DNA of 64,000 nucleotides. Source: Ruminiclostridium cellobioparum DSM 1351 = ATCC 15832. Lineage in GTDB: Bacteria > Bacillota > Clostridia > Acetivibrionales > DSM-1351. How positions within the stretch are numbered: the stretch's first letter is position 1; each line of letters opens with the position of its first letter. The stretch is taken from the NCBI RefSeq assembly GCF_000621505.1, contig NZ_JHYD01000001.1:344146-408145 (forward strand), given 5' to 3'. The notes beneath the pieces were generated by a model. It saw only the letters and a list, made by a program, of their open reading frames with translations, did no database searches and was not told the origin of the DNA. This document shows, one piece after another, positions 1 to 9,646 of this stretch. A program made the translations under genes and the position numbers.

Positions 1-1
1 G

Positions 2-694
2 TTTACCTTTGACGACGGTACTTCCGGACAGTTCAATATGATTGAGAAAGACGGAAAGCTGGCGGTTAATCCAAGATCAGCCGTAGGGATCATGGAGGAG
101 TTCTATAAAAAACACCCCGATTTCGGGTTGCAGGGCACCTTTTACGTTAACCTGGGAGTAAAGACCTTCCAGGGTTCGGGTAATATGACCGACAGGATGA
201 ATTACCTGATTGAAAAGGGCTTTGAGATTGGAAACCATACAAAAACACATGTGTCGCTGCCTCAGGTCAAAACTGTTCAGAAAATGCTTGAAGAGGTGGG
301 CGGGAACCAGGTGTTGATGAATGAAATCGTGCCAGGATATGCTTTTAATTCATTTTCACTGCCTTTCGGAAATGCCTCAAAAGATCTGAAGGAATATGTA
401 ATAAAAGGGAATTATCAGGGTGTTGATTACAAGCATTCAGCTGTTGTGCTGGTTGGTGCAAATCCGGCGCCGTCACCGGTATCACCGAAATTTGATCCGC
501 TGGCGCTTCCAAGGGTCAGGTCAACCGGTCAAAAGAAAGTGGAATGCGACCTGGCCTGGTGGCTCGATACTCTGGGCAGGGGAAGTTCACAATATGTCAG
601 CGATGGAAATCCTGATACCGTCACAGTACCTAAAGACAAGCAAAAAAATGTGGATATGTCCAGGCTGAATGGAAAGCAATTGATCACATATTAG
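2..694 (+). CDS. Polysaccharide deacetylase (NodB homology), 5' partial
   Basis: The gene runs in from before the window; reading frame is open from base 2. The visible part starts inside the catalytic motif FTFDDG, where the two Asp residues are the catalytic base and a metal ligand, and continues with GNHTKTH, the metal-binding His-x3-His motif. This family removes acetyl groups from N- or O-acetylated polysaccharides such as peptidoglycan, chitin or xylan, usually outside the cell. The signal or anchor region lies upstream and cannot be seen. The domain is somewhat divergent: an insertion separates the DDG and FYV strands. A strong terminator follows immediately. Family call is firm; substrate is unknown. 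Confidence 0.85.
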   Translation, partial: FTFDDGTSGQFNMIEKDGKLAVNPRSAVGIMEEFYKKHPDFGLQGTFYVNLGVKTFQGSGNMTDRMNYLIEKGFEIGNHTKTHVSLPQVKTVQKMLEEVGGNQVLMNEIVPGYAFNSFSLPFGNASKDLKEYVIKGNYQGVDYKHSAVVLVGANPAPSPVSPKFDPLALPRVRSTGQKKVECDLAWWLDTLGRGSSQYVSDGNPDTVTVPKDKQKNVDMSRLNGKQLITY

Positions 695-705
695 GAGCTA
701 GCTCC

Positions 706-755
706 AAAGTACCCCGAGGAGGCAGAAAAACTGCCGGCACGGGGTACTTTTTTAT
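706..755 (+). terminator. Rho-independent terminator of the deacetylase gene
   Basis: An outer stem AAAGTACCCCG/CGGGGTACTTT encloses a GGCAG/CTGCC inner stem and is followed by a run of T. It begins 11 bases after the stop codon. Confidence 0.85.
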
Positions 756-869
756 TGTCCGGGAAAGTATGATTTTTTTGCGCGTGCCGACTTTGTTCCA
801 TAGCGGCAGATATTCTGAAATAAGTTGTGTTTTCTCTCCAAAATGCAGGTATATTTGCATGCAGGAATG

Positions 870-899
870 TTTACAATAAGCAAGGGAATATTATATAAT
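870..899 (+). promoter_or_regulatory. Candidate sigma-A promoter for the 971 gene
   Basis: TTTACA at 870-875 and TATAAT at 894-899 are separated by 18 bases and lie about 70 bases upstream of the start codon of the next gene. This is a sequence match only. Confidence 0.5.
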
Positions 900-970
900 T
901 AATGTAAATTACTGGGTGTAACATTTGTACAGTTTGTATTAATAATTTCAAAGGGAGAGGGAAACAGAGT

Positions 971-1282
971 ATGAGTCAAAGACAAATAAAAAAGATGCAA
1001 ACCGATACTGATGTCAAGCGGAAGGCTATTAAACAGGTAGTTGCCCATATAAGAAAAAAAATCACTTCCGAATACGTGGGCAGTGAACATTTAAAAGAGT
1101 GGCTTACTGAGATAGAAAGTATAATTGCCAAGGAAGAATTCGATATCAAAGATTATATCCATGCCAGGAAGAGCCTGAATGACATAATTGAGAGGACTCT
1201 TGATGAGGAAATGCGTTTTAAGCTGAGAGACTCATGGTTCAGCCTGGGGAAGGCTTTGGAGAAAAAGGCAAAAATAAATTAA
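971..1282 (+). CDS. Hypothetical protein, 103 aa, highly charged and helical
   Basis: Not recognised as any named family. The 103-residue product is rich in Lys, Glu, Asp and Ile, has no signal peptide, no membrane segment and no cysteine, so it should be a small soluble helical protein of the cytoplasm. A purine-rich ribosome site (GGGAGAGGG) precedes the ATG, and a good promoter lies just upstream, which supports it being real. It is followed 22 bases later by another small gene, with its own GGAGG site, so the two probably form an operon that ends at the terminator near 1500. Confidence 0.6.
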   Translation: MSQRQIKKMQTDTDVKRKAIKQVVAHIRKKITSEYVGSEHLKEWLTEIESIIAKEEFDIKDYIHARKSLNDIIERTLDEEMRFKLRDSWFSLGKALEKKAKIN

Positions 1283-1304
1283 TACTGGGTTTGGAGGGCA
1301 GTAT

Positions 1305-1484
1305 ATGCTGATTAAACAAAAGAAAAAAGTTGAAGAGAATAATGATTTGCTGGAAAGAATCAAAAGTGAAATACAGTCTCAGCTGGGTGACAGAGGAGTG
1401 GCTGTATCAGGTATAAATATGCAGATTAATCCAAACAACATATCTCTCAGTATTTATATAAGCGGATCTAAAAGATTGGCATAA
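1305..1484 (+). CDS. Hypothetical protein, 59 aa
   Basis: A short open frame with a well-placed TTGGAGGG ribosome site. The product starts MLIKQKKKVEENN and has a charged, probably helical N-terminal half followed by a beta-prone half ending in SISLSIYISGS-like sequence. No family is recognised. Its position directly after the 971 gene and directly before a clean terminator suggests it is the second gene of a two-gene operon. Confidence 0.5.
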   Translation: MLIKQKKKVEENNDLLERIKSEIQSQLGDRGVAVSGINMQINPNNISLSIYISGSKRLA

Positions 1485-1495
1485 AAAGTTGAAAC

Positions 1496-1535
1496 AAATC
1501 CCCTGATCACAGAAAAAGACCAGGGGATTTTTATT
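1496..1535. terminator. Bidirectional terminator between convergent genes
   Basis: Stem AAATCCCCTG/CAGGGGATTT with a T run on the plus strand side. It serves the small plus-strand genes and overlaps the argH stop codon, so it can also end argH transcription. Confidence 0.8.
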
Positions 1536-2913
1536 ATTTGAAGGAGTTTATATAATCTCTAGCCTTTTGAATAGCCATGAGAACAGTTTCGGCTGCCGGG
1601 CCCCCAGGCAGGTTTCTGCCCGAGACACACTTTTCAAGGCTTATCTCAGTATAGACATCCTCTTTAATTTTATCTGAGAAACTCCTGAATTCCTCCAGAC
1701 TCATTTCATCAATAGCCTTGTTTTTTTCAATGCAATAGAGCACCATCTTGCCGATTATTTCATGGGCGCTTCTGAAGGGTATACCTTTTTTTACCAGATA
1801 GTCTGCAATGTCTGTGGCATTGGTAAAACCTCCCCGGGCGGCCTTATACATGTTTGCCTTGCGGAGTTTCATGGTAGCCAGCATGTTGGAGAAAACAGGG
1901 AGGCACATTTTTACCGTATCAACTGCGTCAAAGATTGCTTCCTTATCTTCCTGCATATCCTTGTTGTAAGCCAGCGGCAGAGACTTCATGACCGTAAGCA
2001 AGGTCATAAGGCTGCCATAAACCCGTCCGGTCTTTCCACGGGCCAGCTCTGCCACATCGGGATTCTTTTTCTGCGGCATGATACTGCTGCCGGTACTGTA
2101 AGCGTCGTCAAGCTCGATAAAGCCAAATTCGTGGGAGGACCACAGAATGATTTCCTCGGAGAGTCTGCTTACGTGCATCATAAGGATGGAAAGGCAGGAG
2201 GCAAGCTCTATGGCAAAATCCCTGTCGCTTACCCCGTCAAGACTGTTCGGGGTTATGTCGTTAAAGCCCAGCTCCTCGGCTACCATGTATCTGTCCAGCG
2301 GATATGTGGTGCCGGCCAATGCACCTGAACCCAAAGGGAGTATGTTCATCCTGGAGCAGCAGTCGCCCAAACGCATAAAATCGCGCTTGAACATTTCAAA
2401 GTATGCCATCATATGATGTGCGAAGGTTATGGGCTGGGCTCTCTGCAAGTGTGTATAGCCGGGTAATATGGTAGCTGTATTTGCTTCCGATATATTTAAA
2501 ATAGTGTTCTCAAGAGAAAGAAGCATTTCACTTATGACTTTGATCTCATCCCTTAAATACATCCTGATATCAAGTGCAACCTGATCGTTTCGGCTCCTTC
2601 CGGTATGCAGCTTCTTTCCCGTGTCGCCGATTCTGGAGATGAGGATTTTCTCAACATTCATATGAATATCTTCAGCATCTACTTCGAATTCTATCTTTCC
2701 GGCTTCAATGTCGTCGAGAATATCCTTCAGGGTATTTTGTATAAGGGTGCTTTCCTCCACGGAAATGATGCCGCATTTGCCGAGCATGTTGGAATGGGCT
2801 ATGCTTCCCAGTATGTCCTGCCTGTACATTCTGCAGTCAAATCTTATGGAGGAATTGAAATCATCCACCAGTTTATCAGTTCCTTTTTCAAATCTTCCGC
2901 CCCAAAGTTTCAT
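1534..2913 (-). CDS. argH: Argininosuccinate lyase
   Basis: Splits argininosuccinate into arginine and fumarate, the last step of arginine synthesis, in the cytoplasm. The 459-residue length is normal. It begins [13 protein letters not shown], typical of ArgH, contains the [10 protein letters not shown] block, the fumarase-superfamily signature [12 protein letters not shown] around residues 280-290, and TGRVYG. The gene lies 116 bases downstream of argG on the same strand, an argGH arrangement found widely in Firmicutes. A palindrome sits between the two genes. A long open frame on the opposite strand is a shadow. Confidence 0.97.
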   Translation of the reverse strand: MKLWGGRFEKGTDKLVDDFNSSIRFDCRMYRQDILGSIAHSNMLGKCGIISVEESTLIQNTLKDILDDIEAGKIEFEVDAEDIHMNVEKILISRIGDTGKKLHTGRSRNDQVALDIRMYLRDEIKVISEMLLSLENTILNISEANTATILPGYTHLQRAQPITFAHHMMAYFEMFKRDFMRLGDCCSRMNILPLGSGALAGTTYPLDRYMVAEELGFNDITPNSLDGVSDRDFAIELASCLSILMMHVSRLSEEIILWSSHEFGFIELDDAYSTGSSIMPQKKNPDVAELARGKTGRVYGSLMTLLTVMKSLPLAYNKDMQEDKEAIFDAVDTVKMCLPVFSNMLATMKLRKANMYKAARGGFTNATDIADYLVKKGIPFRSAHEIIGKMVLYCIEKNKAIDEMSLEEFRSFSDKIKEDVYTEISLEKCVSGRNLPGGPAAETVLMAIQKARDYINSFK

Positions 2914-2967
2914 AAAAACACCTCAATTTATAATTAATATATATGATCGATCAATGTATTATCTGAT

Positions 2968-2999
2968 AAGGGGACAGTCCGCTCCGGATTGTCCCCTTA
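2968..2999. repeat. GC-rich palindrome between argG and argH
   Basis: AAGGGGACA and TGTCCCCTT form the outer arms, with TCCG/CGGA inside, giving a stem of about 13 pairs with one mismatch. There is no T run, so it is a weak candidate terminator. It resembles the dispersed GGGGACA...TGTCCCC palindromes common in many genomes. Confidence 0.6.
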
Positions 3000-3029
3000 A
3001 ATGAGAAAGTATTATTAATTGCCGGGCAA

Positions 3030-4250
3030 TTATTTATTTTCCTTGTTTTGAAGCATTTGAGCCCTGACCTTGATAGGAAGGCCAAACAAATTGATAAAGC
3101 CTTCGGCATCCTTCTGGTTGTAAACTTCGTCCTTGCTGAAAGTAGCTATTGCTTCATTGTACAGGGAATACTCCGATTTGGCACCTGCAGGCATGCAGTT
3201 TCCTTTATAGAGCTTCATTCTTACAGTACCGGTCACAGTTTCCTGTGTCTTGTCTACGAAAGCCGACAGGGATTCGCGGAGAGGAGTGTACCACTGTCCG
3301 AAGTAAACCAGCTCGGCAAATCTTTGAGCAACTATATCCTTATAATGCAGGGTATCCCTGTCAAGACAGAGCAGTTCCAATTCCCTGTGGGCAGCATAGA
3401 GAACGGTTCCGCCGGGAGTTTCATACACTCCTCTGGATTTCATTCCAACAAGCCTGTTCTCCACCATGTCCATTATTCCTACGCCGTTGGCACCGGCGAC
3501 CTTGTTAAGAACATCCATCAATTGTACGGGGCTGTATTCCACACCGTTAACTTTTTTAGGAATGCCCTTTTCAAAGTAAATTTCAACATATGTGGGAGCA
3601 TCGGGAGCTTTTTCAGGAGAAACCATAAGCTTGAGCAGCTTGTCATACTGCGGTTCATTCCAGGGATCCTCAAGATCGGAGCCTTCATGGCTCAGGTGCC
3701 ACAGGTTCCTGTCCATGCTGTAGTTATCCTTTTTGGTAACAGGAATGGGAATATTTCTTGCTTCGGCATAGTCTATTGCGTCTTCTCTCGATTTGATATC
3801 CCAGATTCTCCAGGGGGCTATTATTTTAAGGTGGGGAGCCAGGGCTTTGACAGTCAGTTCAAATCGCACCTGGTCGTTGCCCTTGCCGGTAGCACCGTGA
3901 CAGATGGCGGTACAGCCTTCCTTTAAGGCTATTTCAACCATTCTTTTGGCAATGATGGGCCTTGCAAAGGAAGTACCGAGCAGATATTTTCCCTCATAAA
4001 CGGCGTTTGCCTTTAATGTCGGGTAAATAAAGTCAGTTATGAATTCTTCCTGTAAATTCTCTATGTAAAGCTTGGAGGCTCCGGTTTTTATAGCTTTTTC
4101 ATGTAACGGCTCCAGCTCTTCTCCCTGTCCCACATCTCCTGCCATTGCTATAACTTCATATCCATAGTTTTCTTTCAGCCACGGAATTATTATTGAAGTA
4201 TCAAGTCCACCGGAGTATGCCAGTAAAACTTTTTCCTTTTGAGTACTCAT
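3030..4250 (-). CDS. argG: Argininosuccinate synthase
   Basis: Joins citrulline and aspartate using ATP to give argininosuccinate. The N-terminal ATP-pyrophosphatase motif AYSGGLDTS is at about residues 10-18, and [22 protein letters not shown] and SREDAIDYA blocks follow as in other ArgG proteins. The ATG at 4250 is chosen because it is preceded by AAAGGATGGGG at correct spacing; a longer in-frame start at 4307 would add 19 residues unlike the family. The length of 406 residues is normal. Upstream lies a 250-base region shared with divergent ruvC that contains strong palindromes which may be the arginine-responsive control region. Confidence 0.97.
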   Translation of the reverse strand: MSTQKEKVLLAYSGGLDTSIIIPWLKENYGYEVIAMAGDVGQGEELEPLHEKAIKTGASKLYIENLQEEFITDFIYPTLKANAVYEGKYLLGTSFARPIIAKRMVEIALKEGCTAICHGATGKGNDQVRFELTVKALAPHLKIIAPWRIWDIKSREDAIDYAEARNIPIPVTKKDNYSMDRNLWHLSHEGSDLEDPWNEPQYDKLLKLMVSPEKAPDAPTYVEIYFEKGIPKKVNGVEYSPVQLMDVLNKVAGANGVGIMDMVENRLVGMKSRGVYETPGGTVLYAAHRELELLCLDRDTLHYKDIVAQRFAELVYFGQWYTPLRESLSAFVDKTQETVTGTVRMKLYKGNCMPAGAKSEYSLYNEAIATFSKDEVYNQKDAEGFINLFGLPIKVRAQMLQNKENK

Positions 4251-4369
4251 TAACCCCATCCTTTCCGCTGCCATGCAGCAATACAAAATAAAATAAAAAG
4301 CGTACAAAACTCTAATATGGAAATAAAAAAAACAAGCTTTGAAAATTATGCTAAAATATATTATGAATG

Positions 4370-4408
4370 CCCCCTGCTGAGATAGTATTTCTCCGCCGGG
4401 GGTAGCAG
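4370..4408 (-). other. Possible structured RNA (pseudoknot-like) in the argG leader
   Basis: CCCCC (4370-4374) can pair with GGGGG (4398-4402), and the overlapping CTGCT (4374-4378) can pair with AGCAG (4404-4408). A small GAGA/TCTC hairpin lies between. The two main pairings cross each other, so they form either a pseudoknot or two exclusive hairpins. It lies upstream of argG on the argG-sense strand. No known riboswitch or T-box consensus was recognised. Confidence 0.35.
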
Positions 4409-4422
4409 CTCGATAGATGTAT

Positions 4423-4472
4423 TATATAACATTATGCATAAATATGCAATATGTTATATAATTATGCATAAT
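4423..4472. promoter_or_regulatory. Palindromic operator region between argG and ruvC, ARG-box-like
   Basis: Two 17-base arms, TATATAACATTATGCAT and its near-perfect complement ending at 4460, differ at only two positions and surround three bases. A second perfect palindrome TTATGCATAA follows at 4462-4471. The inner TGCATAAATATGCA is AT-rich and resembles the ArgR operator pattern TGNAT-N4-ATNCA. Its location fits control of argG, of ruvC, or both. ArgR binding is inference. Confidence 0.5.
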
Positions 4473-4503
4473 AAAATTTGATATTGAGGACGTGGAGGGT
4501 AAC

Positions 4504-5004
4504 ATGATTATTATGGGCATTGACCCCGGGTTTGCAATTACAGGCTTTGGTGTTGTAAAATATGAAGGGAACAAATTTTCGGTTTTGGATTACGGTGCTG
4601 TTACTACCGAGGCCTCAATGAAGCTGTCCCAGAGACTTCTGGTGCTTAACAACAGGCTTGAGGAACTGATTGAAAAGTACAGTCCGGATGCAATTTCGAT
4701 AGAAGAATTATTTTTTAATAAAAATATAAAGACAGCGCTTACAGTGGGACATGGCAGGGGTGTGGCAGTGCTGGCAGCCGCAAAGTCAGGAGTGGATATA
4801 TTTGAATATACTCCGCTGCAGGTCAAGCAGTCGGTGGTTGGCTACGGAAGGGCTGAAAAGGCTCAGATACAGCAGATGGTAAAGGCCATATTGAATTTGC
4901 CGGCTATTCCCAAACCCGACGATGTGGCTGACGCACTGGCAGTGGCCATATGTCACGGCAACTCGCACAGAATGGGTGCGATACTTGGGAACAAGGCCTA
5001 CTAA
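4504..5004 (+). CDS. ruvC: Crossover junction endodeoxyribonuclease RuvC
   Basis: Resolves Holliday junctions by paired nicks during recombination. The product begins [16 protein letters not shown] with the first catalytic Asp at residue 7, followed by SIEELFF and the C-terminal acidic motif [13 protein letters not shown]. The length of 166 residues is typical. The start at 4504 is chosen because GGAGGG lies just upstream; a GTG at 4492 would overlap that site. ruvA follows after 26 bases, so ruvC-ruvA are one operon. Confidence 0.96.
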   Translation: MIIMGIDPGFAITGFGVVKYEGNKFSVLDYGAVTTEASMKLSQRLLVLNNRLEELIEKYSPDAISIEELFFNKNIKTALTVGHGRGVAVLAAAKSGVDIFEYTPLQVKQSVVGYGRAEKAQIQQMVKAILNLPAIPKPDDVADALAVAICHGNSHRMGAILGNKAY

Positions 5005-5030
5005 AAGAAACGTACATAACGGAGGTTAAA

Positions 5031-5636
5031 ATGTTTGCATACATAAAAGGAACTCTTGAAGCAAAAAGCAATGACAGCATCATAGTGGAAGCCGGCGGCA
5101 TCGGCTACAGGATTTTTACAGCTCTTTCGACAATAAATGGTGTCGGACAGCTTGGCTCCCAGGTTAAAATATACACACATTATTATGTCAGGGAGGATAT
5201 TGCCGCCCTGTATGGCTTTCATACAATGGAGGAACTGGGGTTGTTCGACATGCTCATATCTGTTTCGGGAGTTGGCCCCAAGGCAGCAATATCCATGATT
5301 TCAACGCTTTCGCCATCAAGGTTTGCTCTGGCGGTTGTTTCGCAGGATACCAAAACTCTGTCCAAAGCCCCGGGCATCGGTCCTAAAATGGCTCAGCGTA
5401 TTATTCTTGAGCTGAAGGACAAGATATCCAAGGAGCAGCTCACTGCGGGCAGCATGTCCGAGGACATTCCAGCTTTTGAGAACGGCAGTCCGACGCCGGC
5501 AGCCGAAGCAGTCAGTGGCCTTATGGTTTTGGGCTACAGCTCCTTTGAGGCTTCGGGGGCCGTCAGCAAGGCATATCAGGAAGGAATGGGCGTAGAGGAA
5601 TTGATAATGAAGGCTTTAAAGTCATTGTCCAAATAG
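5031..5636 (+). CDS. ruvA: Holliday junction branch migration protein RuvA
   Basis: The junction-binding subunit that docks RuvB. It starts MFAYIKGTLEAK after a clear GGAGG site, has the SVSGVGPKAAISM and KAPGIGPKMAQRIILEL helix-hairpin-helix motifs in the middle, and a C-terminal RuvB-contacting domain after a loose linker. At 201 residues it has normal length. An earlier in-frame start overlapping ruvC was rejected because it lacks a ribosome site and family similarity. Confidence 0.96.
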   Translation: MFAYIKGTLEAKSNDSIIVEAGGIGYRIFTALSTINGVGQLGSQVKIYTHYYVREDIAALYGFHTMEELGLFDMLISVSGVGPKAAISMISTLSPSRFALAVVSQDTKTLSKAPGIGPKMAQRIILELKDKISKEQLTAGSMSEDIPAFENGSPTPAAEAVSGLMVLGYSSFEASGAVSKAYQEGMGVEELIMKALKSLSK

Positions 5637-5676
5637 TCTGAAGGTAAATAGAGAGAAGTTATTTCATTACAATTTG

Positions 5677-5828
5677 CGGCCGCTATGTCGGCTCATGGAG
5701 GTTAGCTTGAAAGACTTCACTTGCGTTCGTCTTCCAAACTAACCTGTGAATTTATGGCCGTGCGAAATATTCAAAGTATTTTAGCAATACCAAAGTATTT
5801 ATCAAATACTTTGAAAGCGCACATGGCC
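5677..5828. repeat. Structured intergenic element between ruvA and ruvB
   Basis: The 285-base ruvA-ruvB gap holds nested inverted repeats: AGGTTAG-TTG-AAGAC at 5699-5714 against its partner at 5729-5745, a perfect hairpin CAAAGTATTT-ATC-AAATACTTTG at 5791-5813 with an extra direct copy of CAAAGTATTT at 5772, and an outer GGCCGTGCG/GCGCACATGGCC pair. There is no reading frame. Such a gap is unusual because ruvA and ruvB are often only a few bases apart. Confidence 0.6.
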
Positions 5829-5921
5829 AATTAACCTCCTTTATTCGCCACATTGCGATAAGGGATATAGTTTTTCATCACTTTTTGTGCCTTGAGCACA
5901 GCGAAAGGAATGATAGTTAAT

Positions 5922-6920
5922 ATGTCCGAGGAAAGATTAATTGACAGGGAATCGCGGGTTGATGATTTTGATGAAGTCAGTTTACGCCCCAAAAAACTGG
6001 ATGAATATATAGGCCAGTCCAAGGCCAAAAATAATCTGAACGTGTTTATTGAAGCAGCAAAACAAAGAAAGGAAGCACTGGACCACGTTTTGCTGTATGG
6101 CCCTCCAGGTCTGGGGAAAACCACCCTAGCCGGCATTATCTCGGCCGAGATGGGGGTCAATCTCAGAATTACTTCGGGTCCGGCCATTGAGAAAGCAGGT
6201 GACCTTGCAGCCATACTGACGAATCTCGGCACCCATGATGTTCTGTTTATTGATGAAATCCACCGTCTGAACAGGAGTGTGGAAGAGATATTGTATCCTG
6301 CAATGGAGGACTACGCTTTGGATATAATTATAGGAAAAGGACCAAGTGCCCGTTCCATTAGACTTGATCTTCCCAAGTTCACTCTCATCGGTGCAACCAC
6401 CAGGGCAGGGCTGCTGACTGCTCCCCTGCGCGACAGGTTTGGTGTAATCAATAAACTTGAAATGTATACGGCTGACGAATTAAAGCAGATAGTAAAGCGG
6501 TCGGCCGGAATTCTGAACATAGAGCTGAAGGAGGACGGCGCTTATGAAATTGCCAGAAGGTCCCGCGGCACGCCGAGAATTGCAAACAGGCTTCTGAAAA
6601 GGGTCCGTGACTTTGCACAGGTCATGGGCGGAGGCGTTATAGATCTGAAGGTGGCAAAACATGCCCTGGATGCCCTTGAGGTGGATGAGATAGGACTTGA
6701 CGGGGTGGACAGGAACATGCTGCTGAGCATTATAAACAAATTCAGCGGCGGGCCTGTAGGACTGGATACATTGGCAGCTTCCATCGGTGAAGACCCCGGT
6801 ACTATTGAGGATGTCTACGAGCCTTATTTAATACAGCTGGGTTTTATAAACAAGACTCCAAGGGGAAGAATGGCCACAAAGAATGCTTACAGTCATTTCG
6901 GACTGGAATTTGAGGATTAG
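5922..6920 (+). CDS. ruvB: Holliday junction branch migration helicase RuvB
   Basis: The AAA+ motor of the RuvAB complex. Walker [12 protein letters not shown], Walker [10 protein letters not shown], sensor [18 protein letters not shown] and a C-terminal winged helix ([12 protein letters not shown]) are all present. The ATG at 5922 ([10 protein letters not shown]) is preferred, with AAAGGA 13 bases upstream; ATG 5910 and TTG 5892 are alternatives. The product is 332 residues, normal for RuvB. It is separated from ruvA by an unusual palindrome-rich spacer. Confidence 0.96.
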   Translation: MSEERLIDRESRVDDFDEVSLRPKKLDEYIGQSKAKNNLNVFIEAAKQRKEALDHVLLYGPPGLGKTTLAGIISAEMGVNLRITSGPAIEKAGDLAAILTNLGTHDVLFIDEIHRLNRSVEEILYPAMEDYALDIIIGKGPSARSIRLDLPKFTLIGATTRAGLLTAPLRDRFGVINKLEMYTADELKQIVKRSAGILNIELKEDGAYEIARRSRGTPRIANRLLKRVRDFAQVMGGGVIDLKVAKHALDALEVDEIGLDGVDRNMLLSIINKFSGGPVGLDTLAASIGEDPGTIEDVYEPYLIQLGFINKTPRGRMATKNAYSHFGLEFED

Positions 6921-7021
6921 CAGCTGTGACACTTAAATGCATAATTCATATATTGCCGGCGGTTAAATTCCCCTGGGACAACAGCGCTGTAGTTATTTGA
7001 AATAAAGAGGAGAAATATTTT

Positions 7022-7546
7022 ATGGAGAAGGATATGAAATTACTTTTACACATATGCTGCGGACCTTGTTCAACCTATCCTGTACAGGAGCTGTTAAAAG
7101 AGGGCTTTGAAATTCAGGGCCTTTTTTACAATCCAAACATACATCCCATTGAGGAACATAAGAGAAGAAAAGAAAACGTTGAAAAAATGAGCTCCATTAC
7201 CAATATTCCTGTTGTATATAATGATGACTTCAGACAGTCTGAATGGGAAAACCTTGAGGACAAAGGTGCGGCCAGATGCACCGGGTGCTACAGCCTGAGA
7301 ATGGAAGAGGCTGCCCGCTATGCCTCGGAGAATGGTTTTGAGGCCTTTACAACAACTCTTCTTGTCAGTCCCTATCAAAAGCATGAGCTGATAAAAGAGC
7401 TTGGAGAGTTTTATGCCGAAAAATACCGAGTTGCTTTTGCATACCGCGATTTCAGACCTGGTTTCAGGCAGGGGCAGCAAATGGCAAAAGAAATGGGGCT
7501 GTACAGGCAAAAATATTGCGGATGCATATTGTCGGTAAATGGCTAA
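7022..7546 (+). CDS. queH: Epoxyqueuosine reductase QueH (DUF208)
   Basis: QueH performs the last step of queuosine synthesis, reducing epoxyqueuosine in tRNA to queuosine with an iron-sulfur cofactor. The family's conserved cysteines are visible: HICCGPC near the N terminus, ARCTGCYSLRMEEAA in the middle and YRQKYCGC at the C terminus, with FTTTLLVSPYQKHE between. At 174 residues it is a typical single-domain member. GAGGAG lies nine bases before the ATG. It follows ruvB after about 100 bases and may be cotranscribed. Confidence 0.93.
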   Translation: MEKDMKLLLHICCGPCSTYPVQELLKEGFEIQGLFYNPNIHPIEEHKRRKENVEKMSSITNIPVVYNDDFRQSEWENLEDKGAARCTGCYSLRMEEAARYASENGFEAFTTTLLVSPYQKHELIKELGEFYAEKYRVAFAYRDFRPGFRQGQQMAKEMGLYRQKYCGCILSVNG

Positions 7547-7687
7547 GACTGGCAGTTTTTTTACAATTTAATTACAATTCTTTTAAAACTCCAGAAATAT
7601 GTATATCACTCTGTCAACTAATAGTATAATTGATGTAGCAACAGAATTTTTAATAAAATTTGACAGAAAAGTTTGACGGGGTGACAA

Positions 7688-9505
7688 ATGATAAAAAGAG
7701 CGGGAATGAAGAAATTTATTACGGGTATTATTTTATTCTGCATAATACTCATATCGCAAAATGTGGTTTTTGCGGCACAGCAATTAACACTGAACTATGA
7801 CAACAAGTCAGTCAAGTATTCAGGAGTCTCATACAAGATAACCATCAATGACAAGGAAATAAAAACTGATTTTCCCGGAATAGTGTTCAACAAGGTGACA
7901 ATGTTTCCATTAAGGTCTGTATTCGAAAGCCTGGGAGGAACTGTAATCTGGAACAGTAAAACTCAAATAATGGATATTACATATAAAGGTGAAAAATATC
8001 AGTTCGAGAATAACAGTTCAAATGCAAAAATCAACGGCAAGATCATAAAAATGACTTCACCTGCAAAGAAGATAAACGACAGGCTTATCGTTCCTGTTGA
8101 TTTTCTGAAAAATGTCAGAGGTCTTGTAGCTTCAACAGATACTAAAGCCAATGTAATAAAGATTTCAACCAATTACACCGGTTCTGTAAAGGAAATAATC
8201 AGTGCCGATTCCGGGGAGAAGACCATTGTTACATTAAGAATGGACAATCATAAGGGGTATAAATATTACCGTCTTACAAATCCGGACCGTATAGCTGTTG
8301 AATTTAACAATATAAAATCAGATCAGAAAACAATAGAGACTGCTTCAGCTCACATCAGTGGCATAAGCGTTGAGGCTATCTCAGATAATTCAACCAGGGT
8401 AATAATAAACCTTAATGAAATGGCTAATTTCTCGGTGGCCGATTTGCAGGATGGCTGCAAAATAACAATAGAAAAACCGATTAATACAAATCTTTCCTAT
8501 GAGAACAGTTATGACAGGGTATATTTTTCACTGAAGAATATAAGGCTGGCAGATATTAAAGAGGAAAACAACAGGAGTTATATTGCAGAGAGGTACAAGC
8601 ACGAATATGATGCTGAGAACTTTAAATACACCATTACAATCGATGCTGCCTCCTCCCTGAGTTTAAAGGATGAAGTCTACAATATCGATGACTCGCTGGT
8701 AAGTACCGTTGAAATATATAGGGATAAGGAAACCCAGGACACAAAGATAACCATTAATGCCAAACAGGAGTTTGTTTACCTCACGTCCTATAATGACAAG
8801 CGCATGCAAAGTGAAATTAATTTGCTGACTCCTGCAAAAGAGGGGGAAGCCCTGGTAGTAATTGATGCCGGACACGGTGGCGAGGACCCGGGGGCCAATA
8901 ATGGGAAGATACTGGAGAAGGACCTTAATCTGGCAATTGCTCTGAAACTGGAAGCACTTTTAAAGAAAAACAATGTCAAAACATTTATGTTAAGGCAGGA
9001 TGACACTTTTGTAGGATTATACGACAGGCCTTACATAGCAAATGCCTTGAATGCAACTTTATTTGTAAGCATACATAACAACGCCATAGACAGTGCAAAG
9101 ACCAGCGGTACCGAAACTCTGTACTATCCTGAAGCAAAAGGAGATACGGCTTTTACAGGTGAAAAATTTGCAAAGATGGTACAGGACGCTTTGATTGAAA
9201 AGCTCAAGTCTGTAAACAGAAAGACTGTGCAGAGGCCCGGACTTGTTGTGCTGAAGTATACCAAAATGCCGGCTATACTGGCCGAAATAGGTTTTTTAAC
9301 CAATGCTGCCGAGGTGAAAAATCTCACCAATCCAGAGTATCAGCAAAAAGCGGCTGAGGCGTTAAACGATAGTATACTTAAAGCTCTGGATATAATAGCA
9401 AGTGAAAAAAAAACCGAAGATAAATTGGAAAATGAAAGCAATAATGAGCCCGATCCCGATGCAGAAGCAGCTCAAGACATTGCTGACGAACAAGCTGCAG
9501 AGTAG
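7688..9505 (+). CDS. Secreted N-acetylmuramoyl-L-alanine amidase with AMIN and copper-amine-oxidase-like domains
   Basis: Cuts the bond between N-acetylmuramic acid and L-alanine in peptidoglycan, outside the cell. A signal peptide covers about residues 1-29. Residues 35-160 look like the copper amine oxidase N-terminal-like domain used for wall binding (FPLRSVFESLGG, RLIVPVDFL). AMIN-like domains fill about 165-375. The Amidase_3 domain begins near 388 with VVIDAGHGGEDPG; the four zinc/catalytic residues H396, E410, H463 and E533 are all present. The tail is acidic and disordered. It may be sporulation- or division-related, given gerM next door. Confidence 0.93.
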   Translation: MIKRAGMKKFITGIILFCIILISQNVVFAAQQLTLNYDNKSVKYSGVSYKITINDKEIKTDFPGIVFNKVTMFPLRSVFESLGGTVIWNSKTQIMDITYKGEKYQFENNSSNAKINGKIIKMTSPAKKINDRLIVPVDFLKNVRGLVASTDTKANVIKISTNYTGSVKEIISADSGEKTIVTLRMDNHKGYKYYRLTNPDRIAVEFNNIKSDQKTIETASAHISGISVEAISDNSTRVIINLNEMANFSVADLQDGCKITIEKPINTNLSYENSYDRVYFSLKNIRLADIKEENNRSYIAERYKHEYDAENFKYTITIDAASSLSLKDEVYNIDDSLVSTVEIYRDKETQDTKITINAKQEFVYLTSYNDKRMQSEINLLTPAKEGEALVVIDAGHGGEDPGANNGKILEKDLNLAIALKLEALLKKNNVKTFMLRQDDTFVGLYDRPYIANALNATLFVSIHNNAIDSAKTSGTETLYYPEAKGDTAFTGEKFAKMVQDALIEKLKSVNRKTVQRPGLVVLKYTKMPAILAEIGFLTNAAEVKNLTNPEYQQKAAEALNDSILKALDIIASEKKTEDKLENESNNEPDPDAEAAQDIADEQAAE

Positions 9506-9646
9506 TATTGACAACATAAATCAAAACCGTTATTGAACGGCTGAAAGGTGCAGCAATAAAGAGTTTTCGGGAAATAATAAAAAATCATAATATAGTCTAT
9601 AATTATTTTATGGAAATTTTTTCTAAAATAAGGAGGACTATTTTTT

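Noticed and set aside
1762..2328. 188-codon plus-strand frame inside argH
   Set aside because: It is the shadow of the well-conserved argH gene on the minus strand and has no ribosome site or family motif.
3048..3926. 292-codon plus-strand frame inside argG
   Set aside because: Fully antisense to argG, with no start signal; a codon-bias shadow.
4250..4503. T-box or known amino-acid riboswitch upstream of argG
   Set aside because: No T-box sequence or GNUG specifier pattern was found; the region is reported as a palindrome and pseudoknot candidate instead.
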